Of a stretch of 52,496 bases of DNA, positions 8,229 to 17,317 are shown in pieces. The DNA is taken from positions 1-52,496 of the forward strand of contig CALWZY010000001.1 in assembly GCA_944386155.1 (NCBI GenBank), read 5' to 3'. The position numbers and the translations under genes were made by a program. The stretch is from an uncultured Clostridia bacterium. Lineage in GTDB: Bacteria > Bacillota > Clostridia > TANB77 > CAG-508. How positions within the stretch are numbered: the first letter of the stretch is position 1; the number at the start of each line of letters is the position of its first letter. The notes beneath the pieces were generated by a model. It saw only the letters and a program-made list of their open reading frames with translations. It was not told the origin of the DNA and searched no databases.

Positions 8229-10449
8229 CTATTTTAAAATATTTATTAATTTATATTTAAGTCCTGTATTTCTTTTCTTACTATCAGAATTATTTATCAT
8301 ATATTTTACGACATTTCCGCTTCCAAATATGATTAATAATTTTTTAGCCCTTGTTATACCTGTATATAACAAATTTTTTGTAAGAAGCATCGGTGCTGCT
8401 TGTGGAAGTGCCATAATAACAACATTAAACTCACTTCCTTGAGATTTATGAATTGTAATTGCATAGGCAAGTTCTAATTGTTCAAGTTCAGAAAACATGT
8501 ACCAAGCAATTTTCCCATCATCAAATTCTATTTTTATTTGTTTTTCTTCATTATCTATTTTTTCAATTTTTCCAAATTCTCCATTAAATACACCTGTTCC
8601 AGTTTCATAAAATCCATCTATTTCTCTATCCCAGAAAATATCGTAATTATTTTTAACTTGCATTACTCTATCACCTTCTCTAAAGGTAATATCACCATAT
8701 TTTCTTTCTTTTTTTCCTTCTTTTTCAGGATTTATATTTTCTTGAAGAACTCTATTTAATTCCTTAGTACCAAGTGCACCTTTTTTAGTAGGTGTTAAAA
8801 CTTGAATATCCTTTGAAAAATCATAATCACCATACTTACTTAATCTTCCTGTTGAAAGAGATACTATTTGTGATACTATTTTTTCTACATTTTGTTCATT
8901 TATATAGAAAAAGTCATTATTACTTTCTTCTCTTTCTTTTTTATCAACAAACATCTCTCCATTATTTACTTTATGTGCATTTACTATAATATCACTTTTT
9001 GCAGCTTGTCTAAAAATTTTATCTAAGTTTACTGTTGGAATTGTATTAGACTCAATTAAATCTTTTAAAACACTCCCTGCCCCTACTGAAGGAAGCTGAT
9101 TACTATCTCCTACTAAAACAAGTTTTGTTCCAAGATATATAGCTTTTGTAATATAATTCATTATAAAAATATCTACCATAGACATTTCATCTATTACTAT
9201 TACATCTGCATCTATCGGCTTAAAATCTGCATCTACATTTGAAAGTCTATCATCATCTATTTTTCCTATTTCTAATAATCTATGTATAGTTTTTGCTTCT
9301 TCTCCAGTAGCTTCTGACATTTTCTTAGCAGCTCTTCCTGTTGGAGCACATAGTACTACTTTTTTCTTTTTGGATTTATAAATATCAATTAAACTTTTAA
9401 TAATTGTTGTTTTACCAGTACCAGGACCTCCTGTAATTATAGATACATTATTTTCATTAACACCTTTTAGTGCTTCTCTTTGTTTTTCTGATAATATTAT
9501 TTCTAATGATTTTTCTTGTTTTGCAAGTTCTTTTTCAAAATTATCTATATGTTTTACATTTTTTGATCTATTCATCATATATATTCTTTCTGCAACATTT
9601 TTTTCTGCAGTATATAATGGTTTTAAATAATACCAATCAGTTTCATCATCTCTTGATTCTAGTACTATCTCATCAGAAGCTTTTAAGCTAATTAAATTTT
9701 CTTCTATATATTCTTCACTTGCATTTAATTTATCTTTAACAAAATTTATTAATACTTTTTCTTCTACACAAGTATTTCCATTGTAACTTGCAAGTAAAAG
9801 TGCATACTTAATTCCAGCTTTTATTCTTTCAAAACTATTTATTTCTATTCCAAGATTTATTGCTATTTTATCTATTTTAAAAAAATCTACTCCATATGCT
9901 ATATCTACAAGTATATATGGATTATCCTCTATTTTTTCCACAGCATTTGCACCTAATTTATCATAGATTTTTTTACTATTACTAGGACCTATACCAAACT
10001 TTTCTAAAAACTCTACAATTTGCCACAATCCCCATTTTTCATTAAACTCTGCCGCTATCTCTTCTGCTCTATCTTCTGATATTCCTTTTACTTCTGCTAG
10101 TTTTTTAGGATAAAATTTAAAAACTTCTAATGTATCATTACCAAATCTTTCTACTATTCTTCTTGCAGTAGCAGGTCCCACTCCTTTTATAATTCCATTT
10201 GCCAGATACTTTTCTAATGCTTCTTTGCTTTCTGGAAGTTTTTTCTCAAATGTTTCTATTTTAAATTGTCTACCATATTCTTGATGAGTAACAAATTTTC
10301 CTTTTACTTTTAAATAATCTCCACTATTAATAAACGGAAGATATCCGAACTACAGTATAAACATCTTCTTCCGTTACAAATGTCGCTATAGTATAACTAT
10401 TTGATTCGTTTTGATAAATTATCTCATCTATTTGTCCTTCAAGTTCCAT
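8229..10449 (-). CDS. recD2: RecD2-type 5'-3' helicase, read through a +1 shift
   Basis: Superfamily 1B helicase involved in DNA repair and replication. The first 34 codons from the ATG at 10449 (after AAGAAGG) run into CGG at 10345-10347, and the zero frame stops six codons later. Skipping the C gives GGA and an open frame of 705 residues down to 8229, so the joined product is about 739 residues, normal for RecD2. The Gly restored (VVGYLP) is a usual residue of the N-terminal domain. Helix-hairpin-helix repeats occupy about 85-170. Walker A GGPGTGKTT lies at 340-348, Walker B VIVIDEMSM at 416-424, and HKSQGSEF near the C-terminus. No credible internal start exists at the second part. Alternatives are sequencing error or a pseudogene, but five other genes share exactly this lesion. 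Confidence 0.9.
10345..10347 (-). other. Recoding site 1: GTT C GGA TAT in recD2
   Basis: In-frame CGG, codon 35. Skipping the C (base 10347) gives Val-Gly-Tyr and restores RecD2. In the restored frame a TAG lies two codons upstream, and in the zero frame TAA lies six codons downstream, so the shift must occur within this short interval. Confidence 0.8.
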
Positions 10450-10519
10450 CTTTTTACCTTCTTACTTTTTAGCTTTCTTTAGTCTATCAGAATTATTTTT
10501 ATTTTACAATGCAAATAGA

Positions 10520-10566
10520 AAAATATTAAAAGAGAATTTAAGATGGCTTTCTAAATTCTCTTTTAC
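10520..10566 (-). terminator. Terminator after the Ig-like protein gene
   Basis: On the minus strand AAAAGAGAATTTAG pairs with TTAAATTCTCTTTT across a short loop, followed by AATATTTTT. Confidence 0.75.
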
Positions 10567-10609
10567 TTCTCTATGATTATTATATTATTTTATATTATTT
10601 TTTTTAATT

Positions 10610-11293
10610 TCATTTTATTTCAAACTCTTTATCTATAGTATAATAAAAATCTCCATCCATATATCTTTTTATTAATTTATATTTACCTTTTTCTAATCTG
10701 CCATATATATTTTCCCAATTAATTGTCTCTTCTATAATTCCATCTTTTACATCATTATAAATCTCAAAAACAAATTCTTCATCTTTTGTATCTTCTAATA
10801 TATCTACTGTTTTCCAATCATCGTTTTCTAATTTTTCTAGTTGAAACCACGAATCATATTTATATGGATTTTCATTTGTATCTTCTATTTTTATTTTCAT
10901 TCCTTTATTTGTAATCGAATCTTCTTTTATTGTAATTTTTATCTTTGAATCATCTCTTTTTACATTGTCACTTTTCATTTCTTCAATATTTTCAGGATCT
11001 ATATATTTTTCATTTTCAACATATTCTGTATAAGCATTTATTAAATTTTGATTCTTATTAGACATATTACTAGATTTACTCTTTATGCTTGAATATCTAA
11101 AATATGATAATATTGAAACAATTATAATAACAACTATTAATATTATAGTCATCAGTGATATATTTACTTTAATTTCTTTTTGTTCTTCTTTTTGCTCTTC
11201 TCTAAATTCTTCCGCTTTATTTTTTGTATTTTTTGTTTTCTCTGTAACTATTATATCTTTATCCTCTTTATTTTCTATTGTTTCTTTTTTCAT
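10610..11293 (-). CDS. Membrane-anchored protein with Big_14-like Ig domain
   Basis: 227 residues. The N-terminus is a charged cytoplasmic stretch (1-42), followed by one membrane helix (about 45-66) and an extracytoplasmic domain. The C-terminal part (about 115-227) has the pattern NKGMKIKIEDTN, WFQLEKLEN-DW, INWENIYGRLEKGKYKLIK and a final EFEIK. This is the pattern of a bacterial Ig-like fold in which an Asp/Asn-Trp...YG-L-G-Y core is conserved. The same pattern recurs in the protein at 49656-50228, so the two are distant paralogues. The function is unknown; a cell-surface role is likely. AGGAG precedes the ATG. Confidence 0.75.
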   Translation of the reverse strand: MKKETIENKEDKDIIVTEKTKNTKNKAEEFREEQKEEQKEIKVNISLMTIILIVVIIIVSILSYFRYSSIKSKSSNMSNKNQNLINAYTEYVENEKYIDPENIEEMKSDNVKRDDSKIKITIKEDSITNKGMKIKIEDTNENPYKYDSWFQLEKLENDDWKTVDILEDTKDEEFVFEIYNDVKDGIIEETINWENIYGRLEKGKYKLIKRYMDGDFYYTIDKEFEIK

Positions 11294-11427
11294 AAATAAT
11301 ACTCCTATATCTTTTGTTTTTACTTTAATATTTTTATATACTAATTATAATTTATTATTTTTGTTTTATCAATTTTTATTTTTCACTTTAATTAATTTAT
11401 TTACTTATTTACTTAAATTAATCTACT

Positions 11428-11736
11428 CTAATATTTAATTTTTATAGAATTATATTCTTCTTTTACTTTATCTAATATGTATTTTGAATTATCATCTATA
11501 TCTTTTGCGAAAATCGTTATATTCTCAAAAATGTTGTTATCCATATACATATATAAAAATTTCTTAAAAAACATTTCTAAGTTATTCTCACGACAATTAT
11601 TGATAATTATATTGCATTCTATATCTTTAGATATATCCATTTTCTTATAAATTTTATAATAAATTATTTCTCTTATTAAATAATATATACCTAAAAAGGA
11701 AAAAAACATTATTATAGAAAAAATAATAATTCCCAT
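11428..11736 (-). CDS. Hypothetical small membrane-anchored protein
   Basis: 102 residues, with one N-terminal membrane helix (about 2-28) and a hydrophilic Lys/Asn/Ile-rich remainder. A good AGAGGTG site precedes the ATG. No family is recognised. It lies between the ribosomal terminator and the Ig-like protein gene. Confidence 0.6.
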   Translation of the reverse strand: MGIIIFSIIMFFSFLGIYYLIREIIYYKIYKKMDISKDIECNIIINNCRENNLEMFFKKFLYMYMDNNIFENITIFAKDIDDNSKYILDKVKEEYNSIKIKY

Positions 11737-11871
11737 ATCATCACCTCTTAAAAGTATAATATGGAAAATAATCTATTTATGTTACCTTTTTATTTTGATT
11801 AAACTAATATATTATAAGATTTTAGAAATTAAATAATAAAATTAAAAAAATAGAAAATAAAATATAAAATA

Positions 11872-11930
11872 AACGGATACTTTAGATATACTCTATATTT
11901 TATAAGTACATCTAAAGTATCCGCCTCTTT
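11872..11930 (-). terminator. Terminator of the ribosomal supercluster
   Basis: A long stem on the minus strand, CGGATACTTTAGAT paired with ATCTAAAGTATCCG, is followed by TTTATTTTAT. It lies 16 bases after rplQ and closes the S10-spc-alpha run. Confidence 0.9.
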
Positions 11931-11945
11931 TTATACAAATATTTA

Positions 11946-12455
11946 TTATAACAATTCTAGAATTGCCATATCTGCGTTATCTCCTTTTCTTGGAGCGCAT
12001 TTTACTATTCTTGTATATCCACCTACTCTATCAGAATATTTTGGTGCGATTTCTTCGAATAATTTGTTCATTAAGTCAACACCTTCAACTTTGTTAACTT
12101 TTCTCATTATTCTTCTTCTAGCATTTAATCTAGAAGGCATATCTTTTTTTCTTTTTTCAGTAGTTTCTTCTTTAACTACTCTTAAATAATCTTTACCATT
12201 TTTGCTTGTAACTTTTTCAGTAACTTTATGTCCTTTGCTATCTAATTTAGCTTTAACTACTTTAACTTCAACTTCTTCAAAGTTATCTTTTTCTTTAATT
12301 GCAGATGCAATTATACTATCTACTATAGCTTTAACTTCTTTTGCTCTAGCTTCTGTTGTAACTATTTTACCATTTAAAAGTACATCAGTAGTTTGAGTTT
12401 TAAGCATTGCTAATCTTTGATCAGTTGGTTTTCCAAGTTTTCTAGTACCTGCCAC
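11946..12455 (-). CDS. rplQ: 50S ribosomal protein L17
   Basis: 169 residues with a GTG start (GGAGAATAAAA upstream). The conserved N-terminal (RKLGKPTDQRLAM) and C-terminal (GGYTRIVK) blocks are present. Between them is an insertion of about 50 charged residues (about 60-110, rich in Lys, Glu and Val) where most L17 proteins have a short linker, which is why the protein exceeds the usual 115-130 residues. It is the last gene of the cluster. Confidence 0.96.
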   Translation of the reverse strand: MAGTRKLGKPTDQRLAMLKTQTTDVLLNGKIVTTEARAKEVKAIVDSIIASAIKEKDNFEEVEVKVVKAKLDSKGHKVTEKVTSKNGKDYLRVVKEETTEKRKKDMPSRLNARRRIMRKVNKVEGVDLMNKLFEEIAPKYSDRVGGYTRIVKCAPRKGDNADMAILELL

Positions 12456-12476
12456 TTTTATTCTCCTTCCTATAAA

Positions 12477-13424
12477 TTAGTCTTCTATTGATGAAAAGTT
12501 TAATCCTAAAGCGATTAATTTGTTAGTAACTTCGTCAAGAGATTTCTTTCCTAAATTTCTAACTTTCATCATATCTTCTTGAGATTTGCTTGCTAAGTCT
12601 TCTACTGTAGCAATTCCGGCTCTCTTTAAACAGTTATATGATCTAACTGAAAGCTCAAGTTCTTCTATTGGCATCTCTAATACTTTTTCTTTCTTAGATT
12701 CTTCTTTTTCTACCATAACTTGAGTATTCTTTGCAGTTTCAGATAAGTCAATAAATAATTCTAAATGTCCTGTCATAACTTTTGCAGCTAAACTTAATGC
12801 TTCATATGGTTTTAAACTACCATCTGTCCATACTTCGATAGTAAGTTTATCATAATCAACCATTTGTCCTACTCTAGTATTTTCAACTTTATAATTTACT
12901 TTTTTAACTGGAGTAAATATAGAGTCTATTGGTAGAACATTAATAGGCATATCTTCTTTTTTATTCTTTTCAGCTACGTTATATCCTCTACCTCTTTCAA
13001 CAGTCATTTCCATGTGTAATTTTTCACCTTTTGCAACTGTTGCAATATGTAATTCTGGATTTAATATTTCTATATTACTATCTGTAATAATGTCTCCAGC
13101 TTTTACTTCTCCAGGACCTTTAAAGTCTATACTAATTGTTCTTTCTTCATTATCATGCATTCTTAGTCTTACGCATTTTAAGTTTACAATAATTTCTGGT
13201 ACGTCTTCAACTACTCCAGGAACAGTTGAAAATTCGTGTACGACACCATCAATCTTAACACTTGTAATAGCAGCTCCAGGTAGTGATGATAATAATATTC
13301 TCCTTAGTGAATTTCCAATTGTCATTCCATAACCACGCTCTAATGGTTCGCATACAAACTTTGCATAATTTCTTACATTATCTGTTTCTACGCAATCGAT
13401 GTTTGGCTTTTCAAATTCAATCAT
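12477..13424 (-). CDS. rpoA: RNA polymerase alpha subunit
   Basis: 315 residues, full length. The N-terminal dimerisation domain contains [20 protein letters not shown] and the C-terminal domain contains the DNA/activator-contacting [25 protein letters not shown] precedes the ATG. It stands between rpsD and rplQ, the standard order of the alpha operon. Confidence 0.98.
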   Translation of the reverse strand: MIEFEKPNIDCVETDNVRNYAKFVCEPLERGYGMTIGNSLRRILLSSLPGAAITSVKIDGVVHEFSTVPGVVEDVPEIIVNLKCVRLRMHDNEERTISIDFKGPGEVKAGDIITDSNIEILNPELHIATVAKGEKLHMEMTVERGRGYNVAEKNKKEDMPINVLPIDSIFTPVKKVNYKVENTRVGQMVDYDKLTIEVWTDGSLKPYEALSLAAKVMTGHLELFIDLSETAKNTQVMVEKEESKKEKVLEMPIEELELSVRSYNCLKRAGIATVEDLASKSQEDMMKVRNLGKKSLDEVTNKLIALGLNFSSIED

Positions 13425-13532
13425 TTATTTACCTCCATCTTGGAACATATTTATTTCTTCTTTAAATATTCCCAAATCTTTATAATTTCAATACTAAATA
13501 CTATAAATAATATACGTATAATAGTTTTACTA

Positions 13533-14159
13533 TTATTTGTTGTATAACTCTACTATTAAGTGTTCTTCAACTGGTAAGTCTATATCTTCTCTATTTGCAA
13601 GTCTTATAACTTTTCCAGACATATTATCTTTATCAAGTTCAAGCCATTCTGGAACTGGTCTTGCACCATTAGCTTCAATGTTTTCTTTAACTACTGGATT
13701 ATCTTTTCTAATTTCTCTTATTGCTACAACATCTCCTGGTTTTACTAAATAAGATGCTATATCAACTTTCTTTCCATTAACTTCAATATTTCCATGTGTT
13801 ACAAGTTGTCTTGCTTGAGCTCTTGAAACTCCAAAACCTAATCTGTAAACAACATTATCTAATCTACTTTCTAATATTTGAAGTAAGTTTTCACCAGTAA
13901 TACCTTTTTTATTTGAAGCTTTTTCAAAATATCCTCTAAATTGTTTTTCTCCAACTCCATAGAATGATTTTGTTTTTTGTTTTTCTCTTAATTGAGTTCC
14001 GTATTCAGAAAGTTTAGATCTTTTTTGACCATGTTGTCCTGGTGCGTAATTTCTTCTAGTTACGCTACATTTATCAGAATAACATCTACAGCCTTTTAAA
14101 AATAACTTTTGACCTTCTCTACGGCAAATACGGCATTGTTCATCTTTATATCTAGCCAT
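13533..14159 (-). CDS. rpsD: 30S ribosomal protein S4
   Basis: 208 residues. Early assembly protein of the small subunit. It has an N-terminal cysteine cluster (CRICRREG, then CRCYSDKC) of the zinc-binding S4 form and a central S4 RNA-binding domain ([13 protein letters not shown]). In many bacteria S4 represses its own operon. Confidence 0.97.
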   Translation of the reverse strand: MARYKDEQCRICRREGQKLFLKGCRCYSDKCSVTRRNYAPGQHGQKRSKLSEYGTQLREKQKTKSFYGVGEKQFRGYFEKASNKKGITGENLLQILESRLDNVVYRLGFGVSRAQARQLVTHGNIEVNGKKVDIASYLVKPGDVVAIREIRKDNPVVKENIEANGARPVPEWLELDKDNMSGKVIRLANREDIDLPVEEHLIVELYNK

Positions 14160-14210
14160 GTAAAAATTACACCTCTTTCTAAATTTCTTTTTTGTTTATA
14201 TTCTCTTAAA

Positions 14211-14609
14211 TTATACTCTTCTTCTTTTTGGTGGTCTACAACCATTGTGTGGTATTGGAGTTACATCTTTAATCATAGTAATTTCCAAACCAGCTGTTTG
14301 TAATGCTCTAATTGCAGCTTCTCTTCCTGAACCTGGTCCTTTAACATAAACTTCTACTGTTTTTAAACCATGTTCCATGGCTGCTTTAGATGCAGTTTCT
14401 GCAGCTTGACCTGCTGCAAATGGTGTACTCTTTCTAGATCCTTTGAATCCAAGTCCACCAGCACTAGCCCAAGATATTACATTACCTTGAGTATCTGTTA
14501 TTGTAACTATTGTGTTATTAAAACTAGAATGAATATGAGCTGCTCCACTTTCAATGTTTTTTCTATCTCTTCTTCTAGTTACTGTTTTCTTTGTTACATT
14601 TTTAGCCAT
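14211..14609 (-). CDS. rpsK: 30S ribosomal protein S11
   Basis: 132 residues, normal length. It has the conserved [13 protein letters not shown] near the N-terminus and the C-terminal [20 protein letters not shown] precedes the ATG. Confidence 0.98.
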   Translation of the reverse strand: MAKNVTKKTVTRRRDRKNIESGAAHIHSSFNNTIVTITDTQGNVISWASAGGLGFKGSRKSTPFAAGQAAETASKAAMEHGLKTVEVYVKGPGSGREAAIRALQTAGLEITMIKDVTPIPHNGCRPPKRRRV

Positions 14610-14646
14610 ATCTAGCTTATCCTCCTTTTAAAATCTTCTAAATTAA

Positions 14647-15018
14647 TTAAACTGTTTTTTTGCTTTTGCTTACAACTTTTCTAGGACCTTTTCTAGTACG
14701 AGCATTAGTTTTTGTTCTTTGACCTCTTACTGGTAATCCTCTTCTATGTCTTAATCCTCTATAACATCCAATTTCAGTTAATCTTTTAATATTTAAAGCA
14801 ACTTCTCTTCTTAAGTCACCTTCAACTTTATAGTGTTCCATTGCTTTTCTTATTAAGTTAACATCATCATCTGTTAAATCTTTTACTCTAGTGTCTGGAT
14901 TTATTCCAGCATCTTTAAGTATTTTTTGAGAACTTGAAAGACCTATACCATAAATATAAGTTAGTCCTACCTCAACTCTTTTTTCTCTAGGTAAATCTAC
15001 TCCTGCTATACGAGCCAT
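14647..15018 (-). CDS. rpsM: 30S ribosomal protein S13
   Basis: 123 residues. The start was placed at the ATG at 15018 ([10 protein letters not shown]), the family's normal N-terminus, with GGAGGTG upstream; an in-frame extension to 15135 is not part of the protein. The C-terminus carries [21 protein letters not shown]. Confidence 0.98.
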   Translation of the reverse strand: MARIAGVDLPREKRVEVGLTYIYGIGLSSSQKILKDAGINPDTRVKDLTDDDVNLIRKAMEHYKVEGDLRREVALNIKRLTEIGCYRGLRHRRGLPVRGQRTKTNARTRKGPRKVVSKSKKTV

Positions 15019-15163
15019 AAATTTTTGCACCTCCACAATAATTTTGTTTTTTAATAGTCTAATTAGTATAAACGAAATGTAATTAAACTGGATTGTATAT
15101 ATAATAAATGTAAAAATAGAAAAAATCAGCCGCACCTATTTTCACATTATTAACATGATTTTT

Positions 15164-15199
15164 GGGGCTACTAATACTAGTACCCCTCATATGGTTAAC
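15164..15199 (-). repeat. GC-rich hairpin, copy 1, after rpmJ
   Basis: GGGG and CCCC arms with TACT/AGTA below enclose a short loop, flanked by ATATGGTTAA on the plus strand. A related element lies after secY at 17252-17288. No T-tract follows, so it is not a standard terminator; it could be a processing or autoregulatory structure in the rpmJ-rpsM gap. Confidence 0.5.
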
Positions 15200-15201
15200 A
15201 A

Positions 15202-15315
15202 TTAACCTTGTCTTTGTTTATGTTTTGGGTTTTCACAGATTACTCTGATAACACCTTTTCTTTTAATTATTTTACATTTTTCACAGATTTTCTTTACTGA
15301 TGGTCTTACCTTCAT
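15202..15315 (-). CDS. rpmJ: 50S ribosomal protein L36
   Basis: 37 residues, starting [14 protein letters not shown]. The zinc-ribbon residues Cys11, Cys14, Cys27 and His32 are present, so this is the zinc (C+) form. It lies between infA and rpsM, as usual. Confidence 0.97.
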   Translation of the reverse strand: MKVRPSVKKICEKCKIIKRKGVIRVICENPKHKQRQG

Positions 15316-15394
15316 TTTTTTCACCTCTTTTTGTTATAATATATATTTGTATAAAATTATTTTATAATTTACTTATTATTAAATCAATATCTTA

Positions 15395-15613
15395 TTATTT
15401 TGCTCTCCAAATAATTCTTCCTTTATTTAAATCATATGGTGAAAGTTCTAATTTAACTTTGTCACCTGGTAATATTTTAATATAGTTCATTCTTAGTTTA
15501 CCAGAAATATGAGCTAATACTTGGTGTCCATTTTCTAGTTCAACTTTAAAATTTGTATTTGGTAATGCTTCAACTACAGTACCTTCTACTTCAATTACAT
15601 CTTCTTTTGACAA
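15395..15613 (-). CDS. infA: Translation initiation factor IF-1
   Basis: 72 residues, a single S1/OB-fold domain ([21 protein letters not shown]...[13 protein letters not shown]). The start codon is TTG at 15613, which gives the usual N-terminus ([11 protein letters not shown]) and is preceded by AAGGAGGAAG. Confidence 0.97.
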   Translation of the reverse strand: MSKEDVIEVEGTVVEALPNTNFKVELENGHQVLAHISGKLRMNYIKILPGDKVKLELSPYDLNKGRIIWRAK

Positions 15614-15683
15614 TTTTCTTCCTCCTTAGATTTAAATTTTTCTAAAGCCATAAAATAATAAGCTAGTATAGTATACATCATTT

Positions 15684-16461
15684 TTAAATTAATGTCAATA
15701 TTTCTGGTTCTTTTTCTGTAATTAAAATTGTATTTTCATAATGAGCTGAATTTGTACCATCTTCTGATATTATTGTCCAACCATCATCTAGTTCTAAAAT
15801 ATCAGGCCTTCCTGCTATAACCATAGGTTCTATACATATTGTCATTCCTGGCATAAGTCTCATTCCACGACCAGGTTTACCATAGTTTGGAACGCCTGGA
15901 TCTTCATGCATTTCTCTTCCAATTCCATGACCTTGGAATTCTCTAAGCACACTAAATCCATTCTTAGTAACATATTCATATATTGCATTTGAAATATCTC
16001 CAACTCTATTACCTTTTTTAGCATATTTTAAACCTTCGAAAAATGATTGTTTAGTAACTTCTACTAATTTTTCATCTTCTTTAGAATTTGATTTTCCAAC
16101 AATATAAGTTCTTGCAGCATCTCCATGAAATCCATTTTTATATACAGTTAAATCAAAACTTATAATATCTCCTTCTTTTAAGATTGCTCTTTTTGAAGGA
16201 ATCCCATGTATTACTTCATCATTTATAGATGCACATATACTTCCTGGAAAATCCATAACTCCTTCTATTCCACTTGGATATCCTTTTTCTGAAGGAATTG
16301 CTCCCTTACTTCTTATAAAATCTTCTGCAATTTTATCTAATTCTAAAGTTGAAATTCCGAGGTCTAATAGACTTTTTTAAAAGCTCATGTGTCTGTGCTA
16401 CTATTTTACATGGTTCTCTCATAAGTTCAATTTCTCTTTTTGATTTAATACTAACCATCAT
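15684..16461 (-). CDS. map: Methionine aminopeptidase, read through a +1 shift
   Basis: Removes the initiator methionine; normally essential. The ATG at 16461 directly follows the adk stop (AAGGGAG site; ATG at 16458 is an alternative). After 34 codons ending in SIRP, CGG at 16357-16359 breaks the frame and the zero frame stops eight codons later. Skipping the C gives PGISTLELDKIA, the textbook MAP segment, and 224 more residues, for 258 in total. All five metal ligands lie after the site: the two Asp in FDLTVYKNGFHGD, His in GHGIG, Glu in CIEPM and Glu in HYENT. Without the shift there is no enzyme. The only possible internal start lacks about 75 residues of the fold. A second map copy elsewhere in the genome cannot be excluded. 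Confidence 0.93.
16357..16359 (-). other. Recoding site 2: CCT C GGA ATT in map
   Basis: In-frame CGG, codon 35. Skipping the C (base 16359) gives Pro-Gly-Ile, the conserved PGIS of methionine aminopeptidases. The zero frame ends at TAA eight codons on. Confidence 0.85.
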
Positions 16462-17133
16462 CTATTCTCCCTTATTATTTAGATATTCTACTATTTCTTC
16501 TGCTGCTTCTTTTGCCATTTTATTTATCTTTTGACTAATAGTGATTCTATATAAAACTTTAGTATTTTCATAATATTCTTCTAAAGGTTTTGTTTGAGCT
16601 TCATAAACTTTAATTCTATTTTTAACTTTTTCTACTGTGTCATCTTCTCTTTGATAAAGTTTTGATCCGCATTTATCACAAATACCTTCAACTTTAGGTT
16701 TCTTTAGCTTAATATTATAAACTGCTTTACAATTTTGATTTGAACAAATTCTTCTATTTACTATTCTGTCTAGTATTTCTTCTTCTGGTGAAGTTAAATC
16801 TACAACCATATCTATTTTCTTATTTTGTTCTTTTAAAAATTCGTCTAATTTTTCAGCTTGTACTTTTGTTCTTGGGAATCCATCTAAAATTGCTCCAGAT
16901 TTTAAATCTGGCTCTAATAGTCTTTCTTCAATAACTTTAATAGTTAAATCGTCTGGAACTAGTTCTCCTTTTGTCATATATTCTTCTACTTTTTCTCCTA
17001 GTTCAGTTTTTTCTGCCATTGCTTTTCTAAAAATATCTCCACTAGATACTTGAGGAATTCCAAGTTTTTCTGTAAGAATTCCTGCAACTGTTCCTTTTCC
17101 TACTCCAGGTGCTCCTAGCATTATAATTACCAT
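16462..17133 (-). CDS. adk: Adenylate kinase
   Basis: 223 residues. Interconverts AMP + ATP and 2 ADP. P-loop GAPGVGKG lies at residues 7-14. The lid carries a zinc site with Cys130, Cys135, Cys152 and Cys155, the Gram-positive form, although the first pair is spaced CSNQNC where Cys-x2-Cys is usual. It ends directly against map and lies downstream of secY, the standard order. Confidence 0.97.
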   Translation of the reverse strand: MVIIMLGAPGVGKGTVAGILTEKLGIPQVSSGDIFRKAMAEKTELGEKVEEYMTKGELVPDDLTIKVIEERLLEPDLKSGAILDGFPRTKVQAEKLDEFLKEQNKKIDMVVDLTSPEEEILDRIVNRRICSNQNCKAVYNIKLKKPKVEGICDKCGSKLYQREDDTVEKVKNRIKVYEAQTKPLEEYYENTKVLYRITISQKINKMAKEAAEEIVEYLNNKGE

Positions 17134-17251
17134 AAAAAAATCACTCCTATTTTATATATTATTTTCTAAATAATTAATAATTATATTTTTTATAATTACT
17201 TAGAAAAAAATATATTATATGTATATCTTTACTTTTTTCTTTTATAACACA

Positions 17252-17288
17252 CATATGGGGCAGAGTTTTTCCGCCCCTATATGGTTAA
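17252..17288 (-). repeat. GC-rich hairpin, copy 2, after secY
   Basis: On the minus strand CATATAGGGGC pairs with GCCCCATATG (one bulged base), with an 11-base loop. The flank ATATGGTTAA on the plus strand is shared with the element after rpmJ. It occupies the 184-base gap between secY and adk and has no T-tract. Confidence 0.55.
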
Positions 17289-17317
17289 TTATTTATAATT
17301 TATATCATTTATTATTT

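Noticed and set aside
8478-8759. Plus-strand reading frames opposite recD2, alaS and ribosomal genes
   Set aside because: They are antisense shadows of well-identified genes, rich in Phe/Leu/Ser/Ile, without ribosome binding sites.
14647-15135. N-terminal extension of S13 to 15135
   Set aside because: The family start [10 protein letters not shown] with GGAGGTG upstream lies at 15018, and the extension is low-complexity Ile/Phe/Tyr sequence.
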